Assembly (NCBI RefSeq): GCF_001429545.1
Contig: NZ_LMSP01000045.1
Coordinates: 221,772-285,771 of the forward strand
DNA from: Paenibacillus sp. Soil787
Lineage (GTDB): Bacteria; Bacillota; Bacilli; Paenibacillales; NBRC-103111
Direction of reading: 5' to 3'
Length of the DNA: 64,000 bases
Shown: positions 32,155 to 40,777 of the stretch, one piece after another
Layout of the letters: each line of letters begins with the position of its first letter
Numbering within the stretch: the stretch's first letter is position 1
Notes under the pieces: model-generated
Told to the model about the DNA's origin: nothing
Databases searched by the model: none
What the model saw: the letters and a program-made list of their open reading frames with translations, nothing else
Translations under genes and position numbers: made by a program

Positions 32155-32748
32155 ATGTTTAAGCATTTATTTTCCACAATGAACGAGGTTTTGGAAGAAA
32201 TCCAAAAAGAATATCCGAATAGTAATGTGGAAAAAAAGGCGGAGCTCGACGAACAATTGCAGGTGTTGAAAACGATGAGCGACGAGTTCATTGAGGCGTG
32301 GCTGCTTTTTGAGGAGAAGTTGGGAAAGTTTTATGGGGCCGTACCGATGAGTACCCAAACCCTTCATGATGAGCTGATGGATCTAGATGTGTCCGGGAAG
32401 CAGACAGATGAATTCATGAGGGGCCAGGGATTTTACAAACTTTATATGTACGATCAAGCGATTAAAGAATTCGAAGCGCTGATTCAGAGGCAGCCGGATT
32501 TCTTGCTAGCTCGGGTGTATTTAGCAATGGGTCATTTGCGCAAAGGGGAGTTTGGAGAAGCGTATCAACACTTCAAGTTCCTTCTGCCCTTGACCGATAA
32601 TACCAAGATGAAGGCTATTTCTTACAACGCTATGGGCTGCATACAAGTGCAAAATCAGAATATGGAAAAAGCTTTTGAATTTTTTCAAAAAGCGTATCAC
32701 ACCGATCCTTCTTGCATGGAGCCGCTTATCAATTTGGACGAATCCTGA
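32155..32748 (+). CDS. Tetratricopeptide repeat protein
   Basis: The 197-residue soluble protein has an N-terminal helical region (1-75) and three TPR-like units at about 85-190 (YDQAIKEFEALIQRQPD, GEFGEAYQHFKFLLP, NMEKAFEFFQKAYHTDPS). Start ATG 32155 lies six bases after AAAGGTGGGA; a GTG at 32143 lies inside that site. It sits between panD and dinG, an insertion relative to B. subtilis. Function unknown. Confidence 0.8.
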   Translation: MFKHLFSTMNEVLEEIQKEYPNSNVEKKAELDEQLQVLKTMSDEFIEAWLLFEEKLGKFYGAVPMSTQTLHDELMDLDVSGKQTDEFMRGQGFYKLYMYDQAIKEFEALIQRQPDFLLARVYLAMGHLRKGEFGEAYQHFKFLLPLTDNTKMKAISYNAMGCIQVQNQNMEKAFEFFQKAYHTDPSCMEPLINLDES

Positions 32749-32838
32749 AACGGAAGCAGCTAACTGGGTATTCCCTTTTCCTAATAAGATTTGGTATGCT
32801 AGGAGAAGTGCAGGACGAAAGGATTGAAGGTACACGTC

Positions 32839-35694
32839 ATGAAATTTGCAGTTTTGGATTTTGAAACGACAGGAAGTCAGCCTGCGGATGATATTATTCA
32901 GGTTGGACTCGTCATTATAGATCAATTTCAAATTACTCACAGGTATACTTCTCTGGTAAAACCAGGGATAAGTATACCTTCTTCGATTACAACCCTTACA
33001 GGAATTACGGAAGATATGGTTGCGGATGCTCCTTCGCTGGACCAAGTCATGGCAGATATGTTTCCGCTGTTGTTTGATTGTGTTCTTGTGGCGCATCACG
33101 CGGCTTTTGATTTATCCTTTTTGCAAAAAGGATTAACGAAAACCGGATACCCGCCCTTCACAGGACGTGTGCTGGATACAATGGATTTGCTGCGCATCTT
33201 ATTCCCATCGATTTCGAGTCTTCAGCTCAGCATGGTGGCCGGTTTGTTTGGTATTGATCATGAAAGGCCGCACCAAGCGGATAGTGATGCGGAAGTAACG
33301 GCGTCCATCTGGATTATTTGTTTGGAGCGTTTGCTGGGGCTGCCGCTTCTAACGGTTCAACGCTTGCAGCATATTTTCGAAAACGGTAACAGCGATTTGG
33401 GTTGGTTCCTCGACGAAATATGCTTATACAAAGAGTCTATCACCAGTGTGGATATGGATACGAATCGGTATTTCCGGCAATTTACGCTAAATGTATCCGA
33501 TTGGGGGGAAGAGGAAGATACGCGCAAAGACTCCGATGCGGATGATTTAGGTGCATCTTTTACCGAGTTCCATCAAGGTTTGAAAACAGCTTTAAGGGAA
33601 AAATTCGAGATCTTTGAAGACCGTGAATCCCAAGAGCAGATGATCCGGGAAGTTGAGAAGTCGCTAAGGGCTGATCAGCATTTGATGATTGAAGCGGGGA
33701 CGGGAACAGGGAAGTCACTAGGGTATTTAATACCATCCATTTATTATGGCATCAAGTATGAGAAGAAAGTGATCGTCTCTACGCACACGATTAACTTACA
33801 AGAACAGCTCCGTGAGAGGGACATTCCACTCTTGAAGGAAATCTTCCCAATACCATTCAAAGCTGCTGTGCTTAAAGGCAGAAGTCATTACTTATGTTTG
33901 CGTAAATTCGAGACAAAGCTAACAACACGTGATTACGAGAATGGCAAGGAAGATCCGATTACGGCAGCGCAGATGGTTGTATGGCTTAGTGAGACGGAGC
34001 ATGGAGATGAAGAGGAGCTGCATTTTGGCAATAAAGGTGCGCAGTTTTGGTATTCGGTTGCAAGTGACACCGATTCTTGTTTGAATCGCATGTGCCCTTG
34101 GTACAAAAAATGCTTCTATCATCGCGCTCGGAATGATGCCAATACGGCTGATGTGATCATTACGAACCATTCCCTCCTCTTCACGGATATGAAGGCTGAG
34201 AACCGCCTTCTACCGTCTTACAAGCACCTTGTGATTGATGAGGCACATCACTTCGAAGAAGTGGCCAGTAAACATCTTGGCATTGAGCTGCATTCGTCCG
34301 CATTTTATCATTCAATGCTATGGCTGTATAAAGATAACCGCAGCGGCCAATTACCGATGCTGCGGTTTCGATTGCAGAAGTCGGATGAACATCAGGAACG
34401 CGCGGCTGCTTGGAGTCAAACCATTGACGGGCTCTTTCCCAAAATCGTACAAATCAAAGAAGATTGGGATCGGCTCAGCGAAGCGCTTTATGAGCTGTTA
34501 TCTTCTAGAAGCGATCCTTCGCAATCCGAAAACTCACAGTACGTACTGCGGATGAAGCCTGATATGCTTCCACCCGAGTGGCGAGAGCTTCAAATTATGG
34601 AAGACAATATTTATTTGAATGCGAATGATTTACTTCGCACTCTTGATAAATTGTTAAATGAAGTGAAGGACATGCAGGAAGTTTTAGGAGTTCAAGGTTT
34701 AGTTACCGATCTGAACGGGACAGTAAAGGAACTCTATAATCATCGAGATGCTCTGCACTTTTTTATGAAAATGGCTGATGAGGGTTATGTGTATTGGATG
34801 GAAGCGGGCACTTATGCCAAATCGAAATCGCTGCAGCTTATATCAGTGCCTACTGATGTAAGTGGGCTGTTGCAGCAGCATTTCTTTGAGACCAAAGACA
34901 GTATTATCCTGACCTCTGCGACGTTGTCTGTTAATAAATCTTTTCAATATTCGGCAGATCAATTAGGATTAGTAATCCCGGAGGATGAAGAATCGGGCAA
35001 GCTGAAAACCGTTCAATTGCCGTCTCCATTCAATTACAGAGAGCAAGCTCTCGTCGTCATTCCTAGGAACTTCCCGACGATCAAAGGTGCCGGTGATCCT
35101 GTTTTTATCAACGCACTTATTGAGTCGCTTAGTGATGTTGCGCGAATTACCAAAGGACGTATGTTGATTTTGTGCACTTCGAATCGCATGCTGAAGCAAA
35201 TTTACGCGGGCATGAAGGATCTCTTAAAGCCGCATGGGATTACGGTGCTCGGGCAGGGGGTAGACAGCGGCAATCGGAGTAAACTAACCCGGATGTTCCA
35301 AGATAACAAAATGTGCGTCCTACTGGGCACCAGCTCGTTCTGGGAAGGTGTCGATATTCCAGGAGATGCACTAAGCTGTCTTGCTATTATTCGATTACCG
35401 TTTCAACCTCCTAATCATCCGCTTGTTGAGGCTAAGTGTGAAAATATTAAGAAGCGTAATGAAAATCCATTTATGAAATTTTCTGTGCCGCAGGCTGTCA
35501 TTCGATTTAAGCAAGGCTTTGGCCGACTGGTCAGACGTGCATCCGATAAAGGCATCGTAATCATCTATGATACTCGTGTCATTGATACGTATTATGGCAA
35601 GCACTTCCTTTATTCATTGCCTGGTCCGAAGATTGAGCATATGACGACCGAACAAATGTTGCCTAGAATTGAAGAGTGGATGGGGGAGACGTAG
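32839..35694 (+). CDS. dinG: DinG-type exonuclease/helicase
   Basis: The 951-residue fusion has an N-terminal DEDD 3'-5' exonuclease (residues 1-170, first acids in LDFETTGS) joined to a superfamily 2 XPD-like helicase. The helicase has Walker A AGTGTGKS (about 286-293), DEAH at 467-470 and a C-terminal Q-x-x-G-R-x-x-R (FKQGFGRLVRR). Cysteines C353, C414, C419 and C425 give C-x60-C-x4-C-x5-C, the pattern of the Fe-S cluster of E. coli DinG. ATG 32839 follows GAAGGTACACG. Rex follows directly, its start two bases past the stop. Confidence 0.93.
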   Translation: MKFAVLDFETTGSQPADDIIQVGLVIIDQFQITHRYTSLVKPGISIPSSITTLTGITEDMVADAPSLDQVMADMFPLLFDCVLVAHHAAFDLSFLQKGLTKTGYPPFTGRVLDTMDLLRILFPSISSLQLSMVAGLFGIDHERPHQADSDAEVTASIWIICLERLLGLPLLTVQRLQHIFENGNSDLGWFLDEICLYKESITSVDMDTNRYFRQFTLNVSDWGEEEDTRKDSDADDLGASFTEFHQGLKTALREKFEIFEDRESQEQMIREVEKSLRADQHLMIEAGTGTGKSLGYLIPSIYYGIKYEKKVIVSTHTINLQEQLRERDIPLLKEIFPIPFKAAVLKGRSHYLCLRKFETKLTTRDYENGKEDPITAAQMVVWLSETEHGDEEELHFGNKGAQFWYSVASDTDSCLNRMCPWYKKCFYHRARNDANTADVIITNHSLLFTDMKAENRLLPSYKHLVIDEAHHFEEVASKHLGIELHSSAFYHSMLWLYKDNRSGQLPMLRFRLQKSDEHQERAAAWSQTIDGLFPKIVQIKEDWDRLSEALYELLSSRSDPSQSENSQYVLRMKPDMLPPEWRELQIMEDNIYLNANDLLRTLDKLLNEVKDMQEVLGVQGLVTDLNGTVKELYNHRDALHFFMKMADEGYVYWMEAGTYAKSKSLQLISVPTDVSGLLQQHFFETKDSIILTSATLSVNKSFQYSADQLGLVIPEDEESGKLKTVQLPSPFNYREQALVVIPRNFPTIKGAGDPVFINALIESLSDVARITKGRMLILCTSNRMLKQIYAGMKDLLKPHGITVLGQGVDSGNRSKLTRMFQDNKMCVLLGTSSFWEGVDIPGDALSCLAIIRLPFQPPNHPLVEAKCENIKKRNENPFMKFSVPQAVIRFKQGFGRLVRRASDKGIVIIYDTRVIDTYYGKHFLYSLPGPKIEHMTTEQMLPRIEEWMGET

Positions 35695-35696
35695 CA

Positions 35697-36317
35697 TTGA
35701 AAACACAAAAAATATCGGAAGCAGTCGTCCGGAGGCTGCCCATTTATTTACGCTTTCTGAATGAACTTGCAATGAAAAATATCTCGACGGTATCTTCGCA
35801 GGATTTGGGTCAAAAGCTCGATCTGAATCCGGCACAGATTCGCAAGGATTTGGCTTATTTCGGGGAATTCGGCAAAAAGGGAATCGGCTACGACATTGCT
35901 TACTTAATTGAGAAGATTAGACAGATCCTGAAGTTGGATCGCCATATTCAAGTTGCTCTCGTGGGAGCGGGTAATCTAGGCCGCGCTTTATGCAATTATA
36001 ATACTTATTTACGGAATGATATGAAAATTGTAGCTGTATTCGATGCAATGCCAAGTAAAGCAGGGGGATCGATCAACAATTTAATCGTTCAACCGATGTA
36101 TGATATGAAGAAGGTTTTATCTGAATTAGGCGTCCGCATCGGCATCATTACGGTTCCTGCGAACGAAGCTCAAAATGTAGCCAATCAATTCGTTGATTGC
36201 GGGATCGAAGCGATATTGAATTTTGCCCCCGTCATTATTAAGGTTCCTTCCGAAGTGCGTGTGCATTACGCGGATTTTACAACTGAATTGCAAAGTTTAG
36301 CTTATTATTTGGATTAG
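35697..36317 (+). CDS. rex: Redox-sensing transcriptional repressor Rex
   Basis: Represses fermentation and respiration genes until NADH rises. An N-terminal winged helix (1-78, with DLNPAQIRKDLAYFGEFGKKGIGY) is followed by a Rossmann domain with GAGNLG at residues 90-95 and a C-terminal domain-swapped helix. Start is TTG 35697, eight bases after GGGGGAG, giving 206 residues, the usual length. Its near-contact with dinG suggests shared transcription. Genes in reach that a Rex regulon could include are qcrABC and ackA, but no clear operator was found. Confidence 0.93.
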   Translation: MKTQKISEAVVRRLPIYLRFLNELAMKNISTVSSQDLGQKLDLNPAQIRKDLAYFGEFGKKGIGYDIAYLIEKIRQILKLDRHIQVALVGAGNLGRALCNYNTYLRNDMKIVAVFDAMPSKAGGSINNLIVQPMYDMKKVLSELGVRIGIITVPANEAQNVANQFVDCGIEAILNFAPVIIKVPSEVRVHYADFTTELQSLAYYLD

Positions 36318-36320
36318 TAA

Positions 36321-36362
36321 AAAGGCACGACCCGATTCGCTTGGGTCGTGCCTTTATTTTTT
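36321..36362. terminator. Bidirectional terminator between rex and pit
   Basis: AAAGGCACGACCC (36321-36333) and GGGTCGTGCCTTT (36343-36355) form a 13-pair stem flanked by an A-rich left side and a T-rich right side. Confidence 0.92.
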
Positions 36363-37362
36363 AGAAAATGAGTCTGAACAAAACGAAGTAGATCGAGAAT
36401 GCGAGCGCAATGCTGATTGGAATCGTGATAACCCAAGTGATCAACATGCGTCCAACCGTGCCCCATTGAACTTCATGGAAGCGCATGACACTGCCTGTCC
36501 CGATAATCGCGGAGGAAATAACATGCGTCGTAGATAATGGCTTACCAATATGAGTTGAGAATTGAATAACAAGTGATGACGTTAAGTCCGAGGCAAAGCC
36601 ATTGATTGGCTCGATTTTAACAATCTTACCGGAAACGGTTTTAATAATTCGCCATCCACCGATGGACGTTCCCAGTCCCATAGCCAAAGCTGCGGAGATT
36701 TTCACCCAAAGCGGTACTTCCAGATCCGTTTGAACACCGGCTGCTACTAAGCCAAAAACGATAATTCCCATTGCTTTTTGTGCATCGTTACCACCGTGCG
36801 AGTATGAAAGCAATCCCGCGGATAGAATTTGCAAGGTACGGAATAAGCGATTTAGCTTCGATCTTGATGTGTTCCCTGACCATAATATGATGTACTTGAT
36901 CAATATCATTATTAGGTAACCTAGGGCAAAAGCAATGATAGGCGATAAAACCAAGATGATAATAATTTGCGTAAACCCACTCCAGTTCACTGCATGAACC
37001 CCAGCACCAGCGATAACAGCTCCAGCTAATGAACCAAGGAGCGTATGCGAAGATGATGAAGGAATCGCTAGATACCATGTCAACAAGTTCCAAATGATGG
37101 CCGCAAGTAAGGCAGCGATCACGATTTCAACGCCATTTTCAATTTTGGCTGGGTTGGCAATGCTTCCTCCAACGGTTTTGGCAACCTTAGAGGAAACCAT
37201 AGCTCCGACAAAGTTGAGTGTGGCGGCCATGACGATGGCGACACGCGGGCTTAAGGCGCGAGTGGAAATGGAAGTTGCAATCGCATTAGCCGTATCGTGA
37301 AATCCATTAATGAAATCAAATAGTAAGGCAAGCACAACGATGACGATTAAATAAGTTAACAT
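36361..37362 (-). CDS. pit: PiT-family inorganic phosphate transporter
   Basis: The 333-residue membrane protein has about eight to ten helices. The two family signatures are present: FDFINGFHDTANAIATSIST near the N-terminus and SHGGNDAQKAMGII in the middle. It imports metal-phosphate by proton coupling. TTAGGAGGAAATC precedes the ATG. The gene lies 64 bases after the DUF47 gene on the same strand, the usual Pit accessory arrangement. Confidence 0.93.
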   Translation of the reverse strand: MLTYLIVIVVLALLFDFINGFHDTANAIATSISTRALSPRVAIVMAATLNFVGAMVSSKVAKTVGGSIANPAKIENGVEIVIAALLAAIIWNLLTWYLAIPSSSSHTLLGSLAGAVIAGAGVHAVNWSGFTQIIIILVLSPIIAFALGYLIMILIKYIILWSGNTSRSKLNRLFRTLQILSAGLLSYSHGGNDAQKAMGIIVFGLVAAGVQTDLEVPLWVKISAALAMGLGTSIGGWRIIKTVSGKIVKIEPINGFASDLTSSLVIQFSTHIGKPLSTTHVISSAIIGTGSVMRFHEVQWGTVGRMLITWVITIPISIALAFSIYFVLFRLIF

Positions 37363-37426
37363 GATTTCCTCCTAAGAGTTTTCCATTTGGAAAACTTTCT
37401 TCGTAGACATAGGGCACGAATGTGCC

Positions 37427-38053
37427 TTATGAATAGCGAAGTACAACACTATCAAGGATATTGGCTACATCTTCACAAGCATCTGTTGTTTCTTCCAAAC
37501 GCTCATAGATTTCTTTCAGTTTAAAATCCTCGTACGGGTCTTTACGTGTGATAAAAATTTGGCGAATCCCTTCGCGCATTAAACGGTCTCCGTCATTTTC
37601 GAGGGAATTAATAGCAACCGTATGCTCAGGAATTTGCATGTATTTTTTCTTCGCCAGCAGCTTGAACGCATCCAGCATATGCTGGCAAGAGTCTACAATG
37701 ACAGCGGAAAACTCTTTCATATAAGAATCTGTATGGGATACAGCTAGATAATCGAAACGAGCAATTGTTGCTTCAATACCATCCGTTACATCATCCACTT
37801 TGGAGGCTAGAACCATAATATCTTCACGATCAATTGGTGTAATAAAGACTTTGTTTAAACCTTTAAAAATTTCGTGAGTTATGGAATCGCCTGCATGCTC
37901 TAAATCATGAATCGCTTTAACATACTCAATAGGCGGTTTATCCCCCATCATGGCTGTGCGAAATAGTTGAGCTGTTTGCAATGCGTTTTCTGCAGCACGG
38001 ATGAGAAGTTGCAAGAAATCGACTTCGTTCTTTTTCGTGAATAACGTTGTCAT
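37427..38053 (-). CDS. DUF47 PhoU-like protein, Pit accessory
   Basis: The 208-residue all-helical protein of the PhoU-like DUF47 family carries acid-rich E-x3-D-x2-H repeats (HDLEHAGDSITHEIF, LENDGDRLM, LEETTDACEDVANI) that bind metal in PhoU relatives. ATATAGGAGGATTAT precedes the ATG. It is first in a two-gene operon with pit and is presumed to modulate the transporter; the mechanism is not established. Confidence 0.9.
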   Translation of the reverse strand: MTTLFTKKNEVDFLQLLIRAAENALQTAQLFRTAMMGDKPPIEYVKAIHDLEHAGDSITHEIFKGLNKVFITPIDREDIMVLASKVDDVTDGIEATIARFDYLAVSHTDSYMKEFSAVIVDSCQHMLDAFKLLAKKKYMQIPEHTVAINSLENDGDRLMREGIRQIFITRKDPYEDFKLKEIYERLEETTDACEDVANILDSVVLRYS

Positions 38054-38299
38054 ATAATCCTCCTATATTTTGCTATATGTACTAATTTTTGATCGAATAT
38101 ATAAGATAAACAGACCAAATGGTTGAAAAAACTCACGAAGTTAAAAATATCATAACAATTGTATGGAAAGCAACGAAAATTCCGTGAAATTTTGCAATTT
38201 CTTAACATAGCGAAGCTTCCTTGATTTTACAAGCCCGAAGATGTAAAGTTTATAGGGCAATGTTTATTAATAGAATGAGCATAGAGAGGGATTTTTAGC
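38054..38299. other. Divergent intergenic region
   Basis: AT-rich spacer that must hold the divergent promoters for DUF47-pit and mtaD. TTGATT ... TAAAGT with a 17-base spacer near 38220-38248 is a weak forward candidate. No Pho box could be called. No gene seen. Confidence 0.35.
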
Positions 38300-39595
38300 A
38301 TGAAAAAAACATTAATTATGAACGGTATTTTTATCTCAAATACTGAAGCAAAATCGTCTATCAAGGGCTGTATGGTAATTGAAGGCAGCCAGATTACATA
38401 CATCGGTGAGGAAATACCTGAACCTCGAGAAAATTATGACGAAGTGATTGACGGCACGAACAAGCTTTATATGCCTGGTCTTGTGAATACGCATGGACAT
38501 GCAGCGATGTCGCTTTTACGCGGATACGGAGACGATCTTGCTCTCCAAATTTGGTTAGAAGAGAAAATGTGGCCGATGGAAGCCAAATTCAGCTCTCAAG
38601 ATGTGAAGTGGGGGACGCTTTTAACTATTCTTGAAATGGTTAAAGGTGGTACAACGACTTTCGTAGATATGTACGACCATATGAACGAAGTTGCTAAGGC
38701 TGTTGAAGAGTCAGGTATGCGCGGTGTTCTGACCCGAGGCATTATTGGTCTTTGTCCACCAGAAGTACAAGACGCTAAATTAAAAGAGGCTACCGAGTTC
38801 GCTAAAAACTGGCATGGCGGTGCGAATGGAAGAATCACGACGATGATGTCTCCACATGCACCTTATACATGTCCACCGGACTATATCGAGCGGATTGTTC
38901 AAGTGGCTCATGATTTGAACCTGCCAATCCATACCCACATGTCGGAGACCCTTCGTGAAGTTCAAGGAAATGTTGATCAATACGGTTTGAGACCCGTCGC
39001 ACATCTAGAAAAGTATGGTGTGTTCAGCAGACCAACTCTCCTCGCTCATGGTGTTCATCTCACAGACGAAGAAATCGGTATCCTTAAGCAATATGATGTT
39101 CGTATTTCCCACAACCCAGGAAGCAATCTGAAGCTTGCTAGCGGTGTTGCCCGAGTTCCTGAACTTCTTCGTGCAGGCGTTAAAGTTTCGCTTGGAACAG
39201 ATGGAGCGGCTTCCAATAATAACTTGGATATGTTCGAAGAAATGAGACTCGCTGCACTGATCCACAAAGGTGTTTCAGGCGATCCTTTAGCAGTACCTGC
39301 TGCAGAAGCGCTTCTTATGGGAACAAAAATGGGTGCGGAATCCATATGGTTAGATAATGTAGGTTTATTGCAAGCTGGCATGAAGGCAGACTTCATCGCG
39401 CTTGATATCGATCAACCTCATTTCCTTCCGAAGACAGACTTTATATCCCATATTGTTTACTCTTCTTGTGCAAAAGATGTAGTAGATGTGTGTGTAGACG
39501 GAAATTGGATTGTCCGCAAGGGTGAATGTTTAACACTTGATGAAGAAAAAATTAAGCGTGAGTTTGAACAATGCTTCGATAAGCTCATTGGCTAA
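38300..39595 (+). CDS. mtaD: 5-methylthioadenosine / S-adenosylhomocysteine deaminase
   Basis: Amidohydrolase that deaminates MTA or SAH to the inosine form. Metal ligands: H65 and H67 (NTHGHAA), the histidine in HTHMSET, and the aspartate in GTDGAASNNNLDMFEEM. The 431-residue length fits. AGAGAGGGATTTTTAGC precedes the ATG. Several methionine-salvage genes (mtnB, X, W, E, U) lie 11-23 kb away, so MTA recycling is a shared theme, but the specificity between MTA, SAH and other adenosines is inferred. Confidence 0.88.
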   Translation: MKKTLIMNGIFISNTEAKSSIKGCMVIEGSQITYIGEEIPEPRENYDEVIDGTNKLYMPGLVNTHGHAAMSLLRGYGDDLALQIWLEEKMWPMEAKFSSQDVKWGTLLTILEMVKGGTTTFVDMYDHMNEVAKAVEESGMRGVLTRGIIGLCPPEVQDAKLKEATEFAKNWHGGANGRITTMMSPHAPYTCPPDYIERIVQVAHDLNLPIHTHMSETLREVQGNVDQYGLRPVAHLEKYGVFSRPTLLAHGVHLTDEEIGILKQYDVRISHNPGSNLKLASGVARVPELLRAGVKVSLGTDGAASNNNLDMFEEMRLAALIHKGVSGDPLAVPAAEALLMGTKMGAESIWLDNVGLLQAGMKADFIALDIDQPHFLPKTDFISHIVYSSCAKDVVDVCVDGNWIVRKGECLTLDEEKIKREFEQCFDKLIG

Positions 39596-39637
39596 GTAAT
39601 TTCCTTATAAGTTCGTCTGGGGAGGTGAGCGGCGTTC

Positions 39638-40132
39638 ATGAATGCGAAGCGAACAAGGATCATAGCATTCGGAGTATTTATTATTTTGACACTTGGTGTA
39701 GTGCTTAGCCGCTTTTATTTAAATGTTCAGAATGAGCACTGGGACGATAAGCGCAAAGCGGTAGAAATAGCCTATGAGAAAAGTATTATGACGAAAGCAA
39801 CGAAGGTGGATTTCTTCTATGGAGATGAACCCCTTCAAATCGTTTATGGGGAAGACAAGCTCAGTCAAGGTGTCATCGTTTGGGTTTCAGACAAAGGTGT
39901 ACATGCCGAGATGACTGCTGAAGCGTTCACCGAAACGCAAGTTCGAGAAACTGTGCTAAAAAAAGCTCCGGATATTGAAATAGAACGTGTGCTGCCAGGT
40001 AAGCTTGGAAACGATTATGTCTGGGAAGTCTTCTATAAAAAGAAAGAAAACAGCGGTACACGTTATTTCTATGACTATTACAAATTCAAAGATGGACTCT
40101 ATATGGATACGTACAGACTCAGCCTGCATTAG
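39638..40132 (+). CDS. TseB/YpmB-like membrane protein
   Basis: The 164-residue protein has one N-terminal transmembrane helix (about 8-26) and an extracytoplasmic domain resembling the PepSY-like DUF5590 of B. subtilis YpmB, now called TseB, which acts with a cell-elongation penicillin-binding protein. Position between dinG and asnS agrees with ypmB. GGGGAGGTGAGCGG precedes the ATG. A terminator overlaps the stop codon. Confidence 0.75.
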   Translation: MNAKRTRIIAFGVFIILTLGVVLSRFYLNVQNEHWDDKRKAVEIAYEKSIMTKATKVDFFYGDEPLQIVYGEDKLSQGVIVWVSDKGVHAEMTAEAFTETQVRETVLKKAPDIEIERVLPGKLGNDYVWEVFYKKKENSGTRYFYDYYKFKDGLYMDTYRLSLH

Positions 40133-40144
40133 GCTGAGTTTTGT
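40117..40144 (+). terminator. Terminator overlapping the tseB-like stop
   Basis: ACTCAGCCT (40117-40125) and AGGCTGAGT (40131-40139), then TTTTG. The stop codon lies in the loop/3' arm. Confidence 0.8.
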
Positions 40145-40246
40145 TGTTTCCACTCATTTCATAGAGCTAATGTATGTATCGCGTGATATACTCATCGTAT
40201 AGCAATTGAGGCAACAAAATACGTGTAGAAAGGGGGACGTTGACTG

Positions 40247-40777
40247 ATGAAGCTGCGTCTCTTACCTGTCGTCATGAGTGTTATTATCTCTGCTGGTGTT
40301 TTATTCGGTGGTTGGTTCGCTTATACAAGCTTAGCTATGGAAAATCCCTTATCTGATATCATTAGCAAAGTTCCCGGTGTAACGAGCTCAACGATGAAAC
40401 TTGACAATAACCAAGTTGACATACAAGTTAGTCTAAACCCAGATGCCAATTTACGAAATGTGGTCGATCGTATTCATAAAGATGGTGCATCCATTATCGG
40501 AAAGCGTACAGTGAATATAGATGTGAAAAGCAACCCGTCAGAGAAACTGGATCAGTGGTGGTCTAAAGCATTATTCGAGGTAGCACAAGCTATGGAAACG
40601 AAGCATTATGCAGATATTCCAACAACGCTGCAGAAATATGCCGAAGGTGTTCCAAGTATGAAAGTAGATAGTGAAATGGACCAAACTTATGTATATATTC
40701 GTTTGACAGATGGTGATGCCACTAAATTCATCATGCTTCCTAGAACTTCCCAGATAGGAGTGTGGCCGAATGAGTAA
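40247..40777 (+). CDS. Single-pass membrane protein upstream of FtsH-like protease
   Basis: The 176-residue protein has an N-terminal transmembrane helix (about 5-27) and a soluble, probably extracytoplasmic domain of mixed alpha/beta content. No recognised family. AAAGGGGGACG precedes the ATG. Its last eight bases overlap the FtsH-like gene, so the two are translationally coupled; it may be a partner or adaptor of that protease, by analogy with HflK/C-type helpers, though it does not resemble them. Confidence 0.75.
   Translation: MKLRLLPVVMSVIISAGVLFGGWFAYTSLAMENPLSDIISKVPGVTSSTMKLDNNQVDIQVSLNPDANLRNVVDRIHKDGASIIGKRTVNIDVKSNPSEKLDQWWSKALFEVAQAMETKHYADIPTTLQKYAEGVPSMKVDSEMDQTYVYIRLTDGDATKFIMLPRTSQIGVWPNE

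Noticed and set aside
38054..38299. PhoP box for the DUF47-pit operon
   Set aside because: TTAACA-like words occur, but not as repeats with the required spacing.
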